Assembly (NCBI RefSeq): GCF_002879885.1
Contig: NZ_PNYA01000015.1
Span: forward strand, 103,107 to 167,106
Direction of reading: 5' to 3'
Length of the DNA stretch: 64,000 bases
Origin: Trinickia dabaoshanensis
GTDB lineage: Bacteria; Pseudomonadota; Gammaproteobacteria; Burkholderiales; Burkholderiaceae
Shown here: piece after piece, positions 47,601 to 53,506 of the stretch
Numbering within the stretch: position 1 is the stretch's first letter
Layout of the letters: each line of letters starts with the position of its first letter
Notes under the pieces: model-generated
What the model saw: the letters and a program-made list of their open reading frames with translations, nothing else
What the model was told of the DNA's origin: nothing
The model's database searches: none
Position numbers and translations under genes: made by a program

Positions 47601-50600
47601 TCGATTGCCTGGATGGCAAGCAGCGAGTGGCCGCCCAGGGCGAAGAAGTTGTCATGCCGGCCGATACGGTCGATATGGAGCAAGTCGCTCCAAATCGCCG
47701 CGATGAGGCGTTCGATATCGGTTTCCGGCATTTCGTCGCCGTGATGCACGAACGCGTCTTCCGACGGCGCGGGCAGCGCGTTTCGATCGAGCTTGCCGTT
47801 GGGCGTCAACGGTAACGCCTTCAGCGGCACGAACGCCGCGGGCAGCATGTACTCGGGCAAGCGTGTTTGGAGGTGGGCGCGCAGTACGCGGGCGAGCTCG
47901 GATGCGTGAGCGCCGTTCGGCTGTGCGACGACGTAAGCGACCAAACGTGTTTGACCATGCGCGTCGGGCACGGCGGCGACGGCCGCCTCGCGCACATTCG
48001 GGTGGCTCAGCAATTGCGTTTCGATTTCGCCCGGTTCGATACGAAAGCCGCGGATCTTCAGTTGTTGATCGTTACGGCCGAGGAAGACGATGCGGCCGTC
48101 GGGCAGGTAGCGGCCCAGATCGCCCGTGCGGTACATGCGGGCGTGCGGTTTGCCTGCGGCGCGCGCGAACGGGTCGGGAAGGAAGCGTTGAGCGTCGTCT
48201 TCGGGCCTGTTCAGGTAGCCGCGCGCGACGCCGGCTCCGCCGATGTAGATCTCTCCGATCGCGCCCGTCGGCACGGGCTCGCCGTGCGCATCGAGCAGAT
48301 AGATGCGTGCGTTCTCGATCGGCCGGCCGATCGTATGAACGGTTTCCTCCGGCACGATGGGGCCGCAGGTCGCGACGACGGTCGCTTCGGTGGGACCATA
48401 GTTGTTGATCAACTGCACCGACGCAGGCAGCGGCGCGGGTACGGCTGTGAATCGGTCCCCGCCGATCAACAGGCGCCGCAAACCGGCCGGCAGGCCGGCT
48501 TGAATAGCGAGCAGGGCGAGCGGCGTGACGAGGAAAGCGCAATCGATACGCTGGCTGCGCCACCACTCGAGCATCGTGGCCGTGCCGCCGGCGATATCGG
48601 CCGGCGGGAGCAGCAAGGTCGCGCCGCAACACAGCGCGGGCCATATTTCCCAAGCGGCGGCGTCGAACGCTATCCCCGCGGTGCTCGTGGTTCTGCTGCG
48701 GGGGCGCAGTTCGAAGCGGCGGACGTGCCATGCGATAAGGTTGCCGAGTTGCCGATGCTCGACCGTGACGCCCTTGGGCGTGCCGGTCGAGCCCGATGTG
48801 TAGATGACGTACGCCAGATGGTCCGAGCGCAGCCCGAGTGCCTTGGGCAACGGATCGGCACTCGAGCCCTCGCGCCACGGCGCCTCGGCCGCATCGAGTT
48901 CGATGAGGGGCGTGTTCGTTTCGAGCAACTCGACCACCCTCTGCCGCTGGGCGCTATCGACGAGCACGGCCAGCGGGGCGGCATCGCGCAGAATGTGAGC
49001 GATCCGTGTCGCGGGGTATCCGGGGTCGATCGGCACGTAGGCGCCGCCGGCTTTCAGGACGGCCAGCAGTCCGATGATGAGATCGATGCTGCGCGGGGCG
49101 CATACCGCGACGCGCGTATCGGGACGCACCCCGAGCGCGATCAGATCATGAGCGAGGCGATCGGCGCGCACGTTCAGTTCGGCGTACGTCACGCGGCGAT
49201 CGCCGCATTCGAGCGCAACGGCATCCGGCGTGCGTTCGGCTTGGCGCTCGACCTGTTCGTGTACGCATAAATGAGAGGGATAGTCGGCTTCGGTCGCGTT
49301 GACCTCGTCGAGCAAGCGCGCGCGCTCCGCCGCATCGAGCAGCCTCACGCGTCCGATGGGCCGGCACGGATCGGCCAGCGCTTCCTCCATGAACGCCACC
49401 ATGCGCCGCGCATGGGCGGATAGCGCCGGTGCGTCGTGCAAGCGCGCGTTGCCGTCGACGTGCAGTTCGAACGATGCCGTTCCCGGTTGCCCGGTGACGG
49501 TGACCGCGAAGTCGTTCACCATGCCGTTCGATAGCGAATGCATCGTGCCGCCGGCGGTACCGAAACGGAACGAATTGTCGAACGCGATGAGATTGATGCG
49601 GGGACCAAAGATCGGCGCGCGCGGTGCCCCGGTCATCTGCCGGATATCTTTGATGCGGTACTGCTGGTGCTTCAAATGTTTGAAGATCTCACCGGCGACG
49701 CGCTCCGATAGATCGACGAGCGTGTCCCCGGCCCGCATCGGGATGTGCAGCGGCAGCACGTTCGCGAACGAACCCGGCGTATCGCGCGTTTCCTTGGAGC
49801 GGGCGGCGACGGGAAAATCGAAGACGGTCGCGCGTCCGTCCGTGTAGCGGAACAAATAGGCGGCAATGATTGCCGTCACTACCTGCGGCCACTTGCCGAT
49901 CCGCTCCTCGGCGCGCAGCAATTGCTCGGCCAGCGTATCGGGCATACGTATCGAGCTGCGCAAGAACGCTCCGGTCGAATCGGGCGGGCCCCCGTTCAAC
50001 GTCGCCGGCTCTGGCAACGTTGCCGCGTATTCGCGCCAGTAGGCGTGATCGGACGCGTAGCGGGGCGATGCCCGATAGCGGTCGTCGCTGTGCAACAACG
50101 TTTCCGCGGGAGCGAAATCGCAGAGCGGAATCGGGCGTGCCTCGATCAGCGCGCCGTAGATCGCTTCGACGCGCCGGGCCGCGAGCGTCACGCTCATGCC
50201 GTCCATGACGATGTGGTGATAGCGCTGATACCAGACGTAGTGCCCTTCGCCGAGCTTGAAGAGCCGATAAACCATCAGCGGCCCGGCGATGAGATCGAAC
50301 ACCTGCGCCGCCAGCGCCTGCATAGCCGAGAGGGCTGCCGCGAATGGATCGGCTGCACCGGACACGTCGATATGTTCAAACGGAAGCTCGGGCGGTAACC
50401 CACGCCACTGCGCCGGCGCGGATTCACCCTCGACGAAGCGAAAATGCAGGATCTCGGCTTCCGCTACGAATTGACGTAGAGATTTTTCGAAAACAGCGGG
50501 ATCGATTGGGCCATGAATGGCCATATACCCGCCGCTGTCATAAAAAGGATTATTCGGGTCTAGTTTTTGCGAAAACCACATTTCCAATTGCGATGCGCTC

Positions 50601-50635
50601 AGGTCGAGCAATCGGGTAGTTTTGGATTCGCTCAC
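35612..50635 (-). CDS. icoA: Four-module lipopeptide NRPS with tandem (double chain-initiating) C domains; icosalide synthetase IcoA-like
   Basis: A 5007-residue synthetase starting with GTG (GAGG 9 bases upstream). Domain order with landmarks: starter C1 (HHIVMDG 140-146), A1, T1 (Ser1004), dual E/C C2 (HHLMSEAAD 1108-1116; HHMVGDH 1229-1235), A2, T2 (Ser2104), C3a (HHIAVDA 2290-2296), C3b (HHVQNDG 2748-2754), A3, T3 (Ser3630), C4 (HHIVSDG 3823-3829), A4, T4 (Ser4697), TE (GWSLG, Ser4826). Ten-residue codes read DAWFLGNVVK (Leu) for A1 and A4 and DVWHVSLIDK (Ser) for A2 and A3. Two C domains in a row, the second resembling C1, plus Leu-Ser-Ser-Leu, match IcoA of Burkholderia gladioli, which loads two 3-hydroxyacyl chains and makes the two-tailed depsipeptide icosalide. 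No acyl ligase, MbtH or exporter gene adjoins it. Confidence 0.9.
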   Translation of the reverse strand: MSESKTTRLLDLSASQLEMWFSQKLDPNNPFYDSGGYMAIHGPIDPAVFEKSLRQFVAEAEILHFRFVEGESAPAQWRGLPPELPFEHIDVSGAADPFAAALSAMQALAAQVFDLIAGPLMVYRLFKLGEGHYVWYQRYHHIVMDGMSVTLAARRVEAIYGALIEARPIPLCDFAPAETLLHSDDRYRASPRYASDHAYWREYAATLPEPATLNGGPPDSTGAFLRSSIRMPDTLAEQLLRAEERIGKWPQVVTAIIAAYLFRYTDGRATVFDFPVAARSKETRDTPGSFANVLPLHIPMRAGDTLVDLSERVAGEIFKHLKHQQYRIKDIRQMTGAPRAPIFGPRINLIAFDNSFRFGTAGGTMHSLSNGMVNDFAVTVTGQPGTASFELHVDGNARLHDAPALSAHARRMVAFMEEALADPCRPIGRVRLLDAAERARLLDEVNATEADYPSHLCVHEQVERQAERTPDAVALECGDRRVTYAELNVRADRLAHDLIALGVRPDTRVAVCAPRSIDLIIGLLAVLKAGGAYVPIDPGYPATRIAHILRDAAPLAVLVDSAQRQRVVELLETNTPLIELDAAEAPWREGSSADPLPKALGLRSDHLAYVIYTSGSTGTPKGVTVEHRQLGNLIAWHVRRFELRPRSRTTSTAGIAFDAAAWEIWPALCCGATLLLPPADIAGGTATMLEWWRSQRIDCAFLVTPLALLAIQAGLPAGLRRLLIGGDRFTAVPAPLPASVQLINNYGPTEATVVATCGPIVPEETVHTIGRPIENARIYLLDAHGEPVPTGAIGEIYIGGAGVARGYLNRPEDDAQRFLPDPFARAAGKPHARMYRTGDLGRYLPDGRIVFLGRNDQQLKIRGFRIEPGEIETQLLSHPNVREAAVAAVPDAHGQTRLVAYVVAQPNGAHASELARVLRAHLQTRLPEYMLPAAFVPLKALPLTPNGKLDRNALPAPSEDAFVHHGDEMPETDIERLIAAIWSDLLHIDRIGRHDNFFALGGHSLLAIQAIERLRRHGWPIAGRALFQHPTPAELAAALQDERAHEPRIVVPPNRLAAGPQAITPDALPLADLSQAEIDHIVEHVPGGIDNVQDIYALAPLQDGILFHHLMSEAADPYLLSTQMHFADRATLDRYLAAMQRVVDRHDVLRTAFAWDGLSEAVQIVYRKARLPVETLSFDPNEGPVSEQLRQRFNADRYRMDLTCAPLLRFVLAPDCATDGGWDALVLLHHMVGDHSTLELMHAEVQAALSGREAQLLEPVPYRDLVAQARLGIPPHAHEAFFREMLADIDAPTLAYGLASVRYDGTQAIEAARTLPAALCERLRAQARRLGVGVAALCHLGWAAVLAAVSGERKVVFGTVLFGRMAAGSNVDRAMGLYINTLPLRIDIGADSVEHAARAAQQRLTRLLAHEHASLALAQRCSAAGATTPLFNAILNYRHNSSMPHRAADSIAGVQWFGGHERTNYPLAMSVDDDGHGLTLSAQAVDPASPTQLCAYLEHALERIGAALEAASGDPFDRLLTLPASERYRLVENWNATDRPFASALCMHHLFERQADETPHATAVAFDGRRLTYAQLNARANRLAHRLIEYGVRPDSLAAVCAERGIAMVVALLAILKAGGAYVPLDPSHPSERLAYILGDADPMLLLVDRTSRAATNALPKPLPVIDLGEYETGENDDAPARNPHAESLGLTSRHLAYVIYTSGSTGMPKGVQNEHRALVNRLVWMQRAYRLQADDIVLQKTPFSFDVSVWEFFWTLANGATLCIAPPGVHRDAHRLAALIAEQRVTTAHFVPSMLASFLEATGAAQCTSLRRIVCSGEALPAATVRRCRNLLPATGLHNLYGPTEAAIDVTAWSCPATFDADIVPIGKPIDNTRIYLLDERGEPVPPGAVGELYIGGVGVARGYLNRPELTAERFIEDPFASAAGKPYARMYRTGDLARYLPDGNIVFLGRNDHQVKIRGLRIELGEIEAQLAAHASVREAVVLARNDDSGEPRLVAYVTTNEAQQSTAATNLTSELRAYLLSRLPDYMVPVGFVRLASLPVTANGKLDRRALPAPAGEAFARRHYEAPQGEAEQTLAALWAELLHVDRIGRHDDFFELGGHSIVAMRMVARLHATTGKRVALRTVFEAPTIARLAAAVAAIDATDALGRIVRIDRRGELPLSFAEARALAIEASASRRGMLNSSNLLLLSGIADHEWIDRALRTVVDRHEILRTHYEADAETGTVRPVIGAPGAFTLDIRRTADLDGDGLRAAQLAAAETPDCFTGPIFRATLFADGSAQAILLIAVHHIAVDAASWTLIWRDFASAYEALAEGRAPDLAPPELQYRDYAAWQRHSLDAPRVADLERRWQEMLAGAPVRVDLPADRPRPPVMSSKAGRVALKFPAEVADAIRRASAAHHVTPFVVLETTLALLCARLAHSREITIGTVAEGREAAGTESMVGLFVNTIALRHRVRPNAALAEHWEAAADTLLSALDIAALPFADIVAAVHPPRSSSYDPIFQVFCQLQHGIADADDSFAGLTGEPIAREEVARGADLAVIFETHGDALTGSVIYSADLFDESSVEAIAALYMQWLSHGSKHPESSIDSIWEASLSAARLGPHGGAVARLVDRRASASGAWYPLSASQQSLWLREQAAPEGTAFSSVAVMRCPATVDRERLARAALALVTQNQSFRLEWTALGLQRETFAPATLHERIEMTRPIADDDAWQVVQDWHHRLCGTIPDTTCAVATFEAADGILVALRTHHVQNDGWSAIRLFERIAKNYAALADDPSQRFETDRFFLDTIASEHRYLASPAYATDAEYWRDRCAAIESPPLVTQLADRPFNTNVPALVASVRRSVSKALRDKLADAAKILSLSPAECLTAMTTLYLARISRQHDVTVGISFLNRSREALDIPGQFAQVLPLHADFAEIEAQRTAAAALACVCEAFKGALRHGAYPYGELVRVCRLDPRQTDVSVNTLFLRHGVEIDAAAAPIRWLSGPESGLSFLFTQFGRSASIDLELRFNRALFDTQTVTRHADRLLGFIDQVCGDVSMPLDEIALIDEKERRLTLVRWNDTDAAFPAHLCMHQLFEQQVERTPHATAVVFGHEHSTYAELNARANRLAHQLIALGVRPDSLVAVCAERSVAMVVALLGVLKAGGAYVPLDPSYPADRLARILGDARPAALLVDQAGGRTLHACLDSQSSVVRIDTPFAPPQGDTDSNPDAEALGLRSDHLAYVIYTSGSTGMPKGVKNEHRALVNRLVWMQRAYRLQADDIVLQKTPFSFDVSVWEFFWTLANGATLCIAPPGVHRDAHRLATLIAERRVTTAHFVPSMLAGFLEAKGAAQCTSLRRIVCSGEALPAATVRRCRNLLPATGLHNLYGPTEAAIDVTAWSCPATFDADIVPIGKPIDNTRIYLLDERGEPVPTGAVGELYIGGVGVARGYLNRPELTAERFIEDPFASAAGKPYARMYRTGDLARYLPDGNIVFLGRNDHQVKIRGLRIELGEIEAQLAAHASVREAVVLAREDDSGEPRLVAYVTVREGHATAAQPQLSHSLRVHLLAKLPEFMVPSAFVELAALPVTANGKLDRKALPAPSDEAFARQDYDAPRDDVEQALAALWAELLHVDRIGRHDNFFALGGHSLLAVRLLSRLPALFGIELPLSTLFSHPTLCAFAEAAAAAATRTGMPMLPPITRAEREQTFALSFAQQRLWFLTALEGDSNSTTYHVPVVLRLRGTLDVDHWHRALDSVWRRHEALRTVFPVSQGGPTARLLPPEQGMPWRIDDLSASADALTALRRLCEAEARAPFDLLAGPLIRARLVRLAEGEYVFMLVQHHIVSDGWSIRVIVGEILAHYQALQDGEIDPLPELEVQYPDYVAWQRRWLNAERLAGETDYWRRTLGGAPALLTLPTDRPRPPRQRFEAAHVAVALDTDLTQALRRVCRQQGVTLFMLVAAAWSVVLSRLSGQSEVVIGTPTANRPRAELEPLIGLFVNSLALRIDLAGEPGIAELLARVRDTVLGAQEHQNLPFEQVVEIVQPWRRLDHTPIFQVMIAWQEIDIGPLQSPSLRIEPVPGSLDQAKFDLELDLADDGGAVSGALRYAVALFDERTITRHVGYLTTILRVIADGSRLSLERVPLVDGEEYEQLSAAWNATGRDYPARVCVHELVERQAARTPEAIAVEMGEQRITYAQLNARANRLARFLRARGVRPDSRVAVCVSRSVELAVALVAVLKAGGAYVPIDPAHAGLRVTYVLADSEPIALLVDRATREVMGASLPDSVPVFDLDGPHLEWDDASAENLRPDAIGLDAHHLAYVIYTSGSTGTPKGVMVEHRQLGNLIAWHTDRFELASGSRTTCMAGLAFDATAWEIWPALACGATLLLPPAQLAGDTAAMLRWWRSQQIDTAFLVTPLALLALDSGLPASLRHLLIGGDRFSALRVPLPESVQLVDNYGPTETTVVATSGLIDPSQSVHTIGRPIANTRIYLLDAHGQPVPTGAVGEIYIGGAGVARGYLNRPDLDAERFLPDPFAIAAGTADARMYRTGDLARYLSDGRLVFLGRDDQQVKIRGFRIELGEIEAQLRTHPGLRDVAVVATQDARGETRLIAYVVTCEEAADPHAIARSLRAHLQARLPDYMMPAAFTALPALPLTSNGKLDRRALPEASDAGLDQPSYEAPHGKTESALAEIWAQLIGLDRVGRHDNFFMLGGHSLLAARMIGEVRAALGRELSIRTLFESPTIAQLAARIERGADSDALAVMLALRKDGSGAPMFCIHPAGGFSWPYAGLLRYLPERPIYALQARGLRGNGPPATTIEAIASDYLAQIRAVQPEGPYHLLGWSLGCHIAHAIATQLQDIGERVEQLVMLDGYPLARDEEVDEPDDQDLMRLLVRALSDATPQSADQPLTLQTVKQQLVDASAGALSALGDGVIDAVFHELKAAPALASRFTPRKYRGDVLFFRARQAGSGEPGTRTPSAWQPYVDGHIETHDIQCAHEAMMRPHALAQIGPALAAALERVAAAP
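40057..40969 (-). repeat. Near-identical Ser-adenylation tract, copy in module 3
   Basis: About 0.9 kb of module 3 matches module 2 (44635-45547) with only scattered mismatches, at a constant in-frame offset of 4578 bases (1526 codons). It covers core motifs from TSGSTG to the GRNDHQVKIRG region. The flanking C, linker and T sequences are much less alike. Confidence 0.85.
44635..45547 (-). repeat. Near-identical Ser-adenylation tract, copy in module 2
   Basis: Partner of the 40057-40969 tract. The sharp fall in similarity at both ends suggests recent duplication or gene conversion limited to the substrate-selecting part of the A domain. Confidence 0.85.
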
Positions 50636-51146
50636 GACGATACGCCTCGAAGAATGATGAATCCCCGCATTCGCTGTCTGGGGCCGGTGCAGGCAACGAC
50701 CGTGCCGCAGACATCCATAAAGGTCTGTTCGTTAACGTCGGGTAATGGCGAGACTGAATGGATGCGACGATTCGATCGTTCCCGATCAGGGAGGCGATCG
50801 ACGCAATACGGATACTACGCTAGCAAATGTTTTACTATTTGGCAAAGATTGTTTTCTGCGATGACTGGTGAGCGGAATGAGGGGGTTTCGTTTTACATGG
50901 TCGTTTAAGGGGGTTATCTATATGATAATGAATTTCTGGAATGCCATTTTCGCATCATTGAAAGGATCGTAAAGTCGCGGCATTTCGTTTGCCGATGGAA
51001 TCCAAGCAAAAAGGCGCACCGCATAGCGGGCGCCTTTTACATTCGCCGGAGGAACGCGACAGAGAATGTGCCCGGCTCGCGCGACGGGCGCGAGCCGGTG
51101 GGGCCGCCTGCGCGCTATGCGTTTTCCCTATTCGGCGGGTGGCATC
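50636..51146. promoter_or_regulatory. Upstream region of the NRPS gene
   Basis: A 511-base gap holding no supported gene. Bases 50810-50970 are AT-rich and must include the minus-strand promoter of the synthetase, but no confident -35/-10 pair or regulator box is seen. Bases 51008-51038 form the terminator of the chemoreceptor gene. Confidence 0.5.
51008..51038. terminator. Intrinsic terminator downstream of the chemoreceptor gene
   Basis: AAAAGGCGC-(12-base loop)-GCGCCTTTT, a 9-bp perfect stem with A/T tracts on each side, located 109 bases past the minus-strand chemoreceptor stop. It separates that transcript from the NRPS gene. Confidence 0.8.
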
Positions 51147-52679
51147 TCAGGCTGCTTTCAGCTTGAAAACCTCGACCGCCTGTCGCAACGATTCGGCTTG
51201 TTCTGCCATCGACTGGGCCGCAGCCGATGCTTGCTCGACGAGCGCCGCATTTTGCTGCGTGACTTCGTCCATCTGAGTCACCGCGATGTTGATCTGCTCG
51301 ATCCCGGTCGTTTGTTCCGAGCAAGCGGACGAGATGTCCGATACGATCGCCGTGACTTTTTGAACGGACTCGACGATCTCGCCGATCACGCCGCCCGCGC
51401 CGCGCACGATGTCCGCTCCGGCATGCACGCTGCCGGTCGATTCCTCGATCAGTGTCTTGATTTCGCGCGCCGCGTTCGCGCTGCGCTGTGCAAGTGTGCG
51501 CACTTCGCCGGCGACGACGGCGAAACCTCGCCCCTGCTCACCGGCGCGGGCGGCCTCGACGGCGGCATTGAGCGCGAGAATGTTGGTCTGGAACGCGATG
51601 CCCTCGATCACGGTGATGATCTCGCCCATCTTGGACGAGCTTTGCGAAATGTCGGCCATCGTATCGACGATGCGGCCCATCGCTTGACCGCCTCGATCGG
51701 CGATTTGCGACGCCTTTTCGGCGAGCGAGGTGGCGTCGTTCGCGTTGGCCGTCGTCCGCCGGACCGTTCCCGTCAACTCGTCCATGCTGGTCGCCGTCTC
51801 TTGCAGGGAGGCAGCTTGTTCCTCCGTGCGCTGGGACAGGTTCAGATTGCCCGCGGCGATCTGCGAGCTTGCCGACGCAACGTTTTCGGCATTGCGCCTC
51901 ACGTTGGTGACGACGCGAGAGAGGTTCGATTGCATCTCGTGCAGTGCGCCGAGCAACTCGCCGATCTCGTCCGCTCCCTCGGCGCGAATGTGCGCGGAAA
52001 GGTCGCCTGTCGCGACGGTGCGCGCCACGCCGACCGCGCGATTGAGCGGGTGCGTGATCGAGCGGCTGAAAACGAAGGCACCCGCGAGGCCGGCAGCGAG
52101 CGCCACGAGCATCAACGCGGTGCTGATCATCGAGGCGCGGTGCGCATGGTCGGCTGCCTGCGCCGAGGCATCGGCGCTTAGCGCGGCGATTTCATGCGCG
52201 GCTTGCGCGAGCAACGTGGACGGCTGGCGATCGACGCCGGCCACGACATGGTCGCCGGCCGTCGGGTCGAACTGCGCGTCCTTGAAGGCATCGAACCCTT
52301 TGCGATAGCCCTGGCCCATCGTCTCGTGAGCGGTCAAAAATTGCTGAACGAGATCGCGCGCGGCGCCCGGCGGAAGCTTCGCGAGCAAGTCTTTGCATTG
52401 CGCGTCGACGGTGCGCTCATCGTTCTGGAACGCTTCCCAGCCGTGTGTGAGCTTTTCGGGGTCCTTGCCGCGCAGCAAGATGTCCTTCCATTCCTGGACT
52501 TGCATCTTGAAGTTGAACAGCGCGCTCGAAATTTCGCGCTCGTTGGCGACCTGTCCCTGGATGACGGCTTCATACTCGTCGATCGACTGGTTCAGGGAAT
52601 ACAGACCGTAGGCGGCACTCGCGAACATCAGCAGCAAGAACGCGGCAAAGGCGAGGGGTAACTTCAGAGAGAGCTTCAT
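51147..52679 (-). CDS. Methyl-accepting chemotaxis protein
   Basis: Transmembrane chemoreceptor of 510 residues. The start [20 protein letters not shown] at 52679 opens directly into transmembrane helix 1 (about 6-28); an upstream extension is rejected. The periplasmic domain (about 30-185) is a helical bundle, TM2 follows (about 188-210), then HAMP ([20 protein letters not shown], about 212-265) and the signalling domain with tip [20 protein letters not shown], then [20 protein letters not shown]. There is no C-terminal CheR pentapeptide (ends EVFKLKAA). Lies downstream of an ABC-type operon on the same strand, which may hint at a shared ligand, but this is inference. Confidence 0.95.
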   Translation of the reverse strand: MKLSLKLPLAFAAFLLLMFASAAYGLYSLNQSIDEYEAVIQGQVANEREISSALFNFKMQVQEWKDILLRGKDPEKLTHGWEAFQNDERTVDAQCKDLLAKLPPGAARDLVQQFLTAHETMGQGYRKGFDAFKDAQFDPTAGDHVVAGVDRQPSTLLAQAAHEIAALSADASAQAADHAHRASMISTALMLVALAAGLAGAFVFSRSITHPLNRAVGVARTVATGDLSAHIRAEGADEIGELLGALHEMQSNLSRVVTNVRRNAENVASASSQIAAGNLNLSQRTEEQAASLQETATSMDELTGTVRRTTANANDATSLAEKASQIADRGGQAMGRIVDTMADISQSSSKMGEIITVIEGIAFQTNILALNAAVEAARAGEQGRGFAVVAGEVRTLAQRSANAAREIKTLIEESTGSVHAGADIVRGAGGVIGEIVESVQKVTAIVSDISSACSEQTTGIEQINIAVTQMDEVTQQNAALVEQASAAAQSMAEQAESLRQAVEVFKLKAA

Positions 52680-52870
52680 AAGGCGCTTCTTTAAGATAAA
52701 TGGCAGCGCCGACACGCCGGGGACGCAAAGGCTTGGTGATCGATTCGATCCGTCCCTTGTCGTGTCGGCGCCGTGAGAAAGCTGGCGTTGCACATCTATT
52801 GACGGCGGTGCGCGGCGTTACTTTAGGGTTCGTTAAGGCTTTCGATACATCCGATGATTGCTTCGGGCTC

Positions 52871-53506
52871 CTAACGATTGGTTAGACGAGAATAGAGGGT
52901 CGGAAGCAGAGCCGTCATAGTCAGACTAAAGACGCAAAACCAGGTCATGCCATAGAGGTACACCCAGATCATCGCGTCGCTGCGCCCGAGCGCGTTGATC
53001 ACGGTGTTGCAGCGGCTGACGAGTTCCGGCACGCCTATGACAGAGGCGGCCGAGGATGCCATCACGATGACGACGAAATAATTGACGAGATGCGAGACGA
53101 AGAGGCGAGCGCTCGCCCTGGAGCCGGCGCGCCAATCGCGCACGGGGCCCAGCAAATTGTCGGACGTAAAGCCGGATACGGCGAGCGAGAGCGCCAACGC
53201 CGCTTTCAACCATGCCGGCAACGCAACCGTTACGTCGACGAGCGGCAAGACGAAGGCATCCGGCAGCATGAATATTAAGTAGTACTGAAAGACGAATGTC
53301 GGAACGTTGCGCGATGCGCTCGTTAGCCATCCGCCGGCTCTAGATGCGGCGGTGCGGGTCGAAAGCCGTAGCACGGCGAGCGCGAAACCCGCGGCGAGCC
53401 CGAGGACGAGAGCGACGAATGAGATCGCAATGTTCCAGACGAAGCCGCCCGCGAGGTACGGCGTCCATGCGACCAGCGCGCGGGCCGTCCATTCAAGCTG
53501 CGTCAT
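52871..53506 (-). CDS. Amino-acid-type ABC transporter permease
   Basis: Inner-membrane permease of the HisM/GltK type, 211 residues, starting MTQLEWTARALVAWTPYLAG at 53506. Helices alternate with NVPTFVFQYYLIFMLPDAFV (the first conserved cytoplasmic loop) and an EAA-like loop in the middle (NLLGPVRDWRAGSRASAR). It overlaps the end of the upstream binding-protein/permease gene by 14 bases, so the two permeases are translationally coupled and probably pair as a heterodimer. No ABC ATPase gene follows; the next gene is the chemoreceptor. The substrate is presumably a polar amino acid or related compound. Confidence 0.8.
   Translation of the reverse strand: MTQLEWTARALVAWTPYLAGGFVWNIAISFVALVLGLAAGFALAVLRLSTRTAASRAGGWLTSASRNVPTFVFQYYLIFMLPDAFVLPLVDVTVALPAWLKAALALSLAVSGFTSDNLLGPVRDWRAGSRASARLFVSHLVNYFVVIVMASSAASVIGVPELVSRCNTVINALGRSDAMIWVYLYGMTWFCVFSLTMTALLPTLYSRLTNR

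Noticed and set aside
35612..50635. Reading the NRPS as a siderophore synthetase because C1 resembles the EntF condensation domain
   Set aside because: The A codes are Leu-Ser-Ser-Leu with tandem C domains, and no siderophore uptake, aryl-activating or ornithine hydroxylase gene is present.
35612..50635. Tandem C domains as a dehydroalanine-forming (modified amino acid) C domain after Ser
   Set aside because: C3b shares starter-type features with C1 and the whole layout matches the double-initiation scheme; kept only as a fallback idea.
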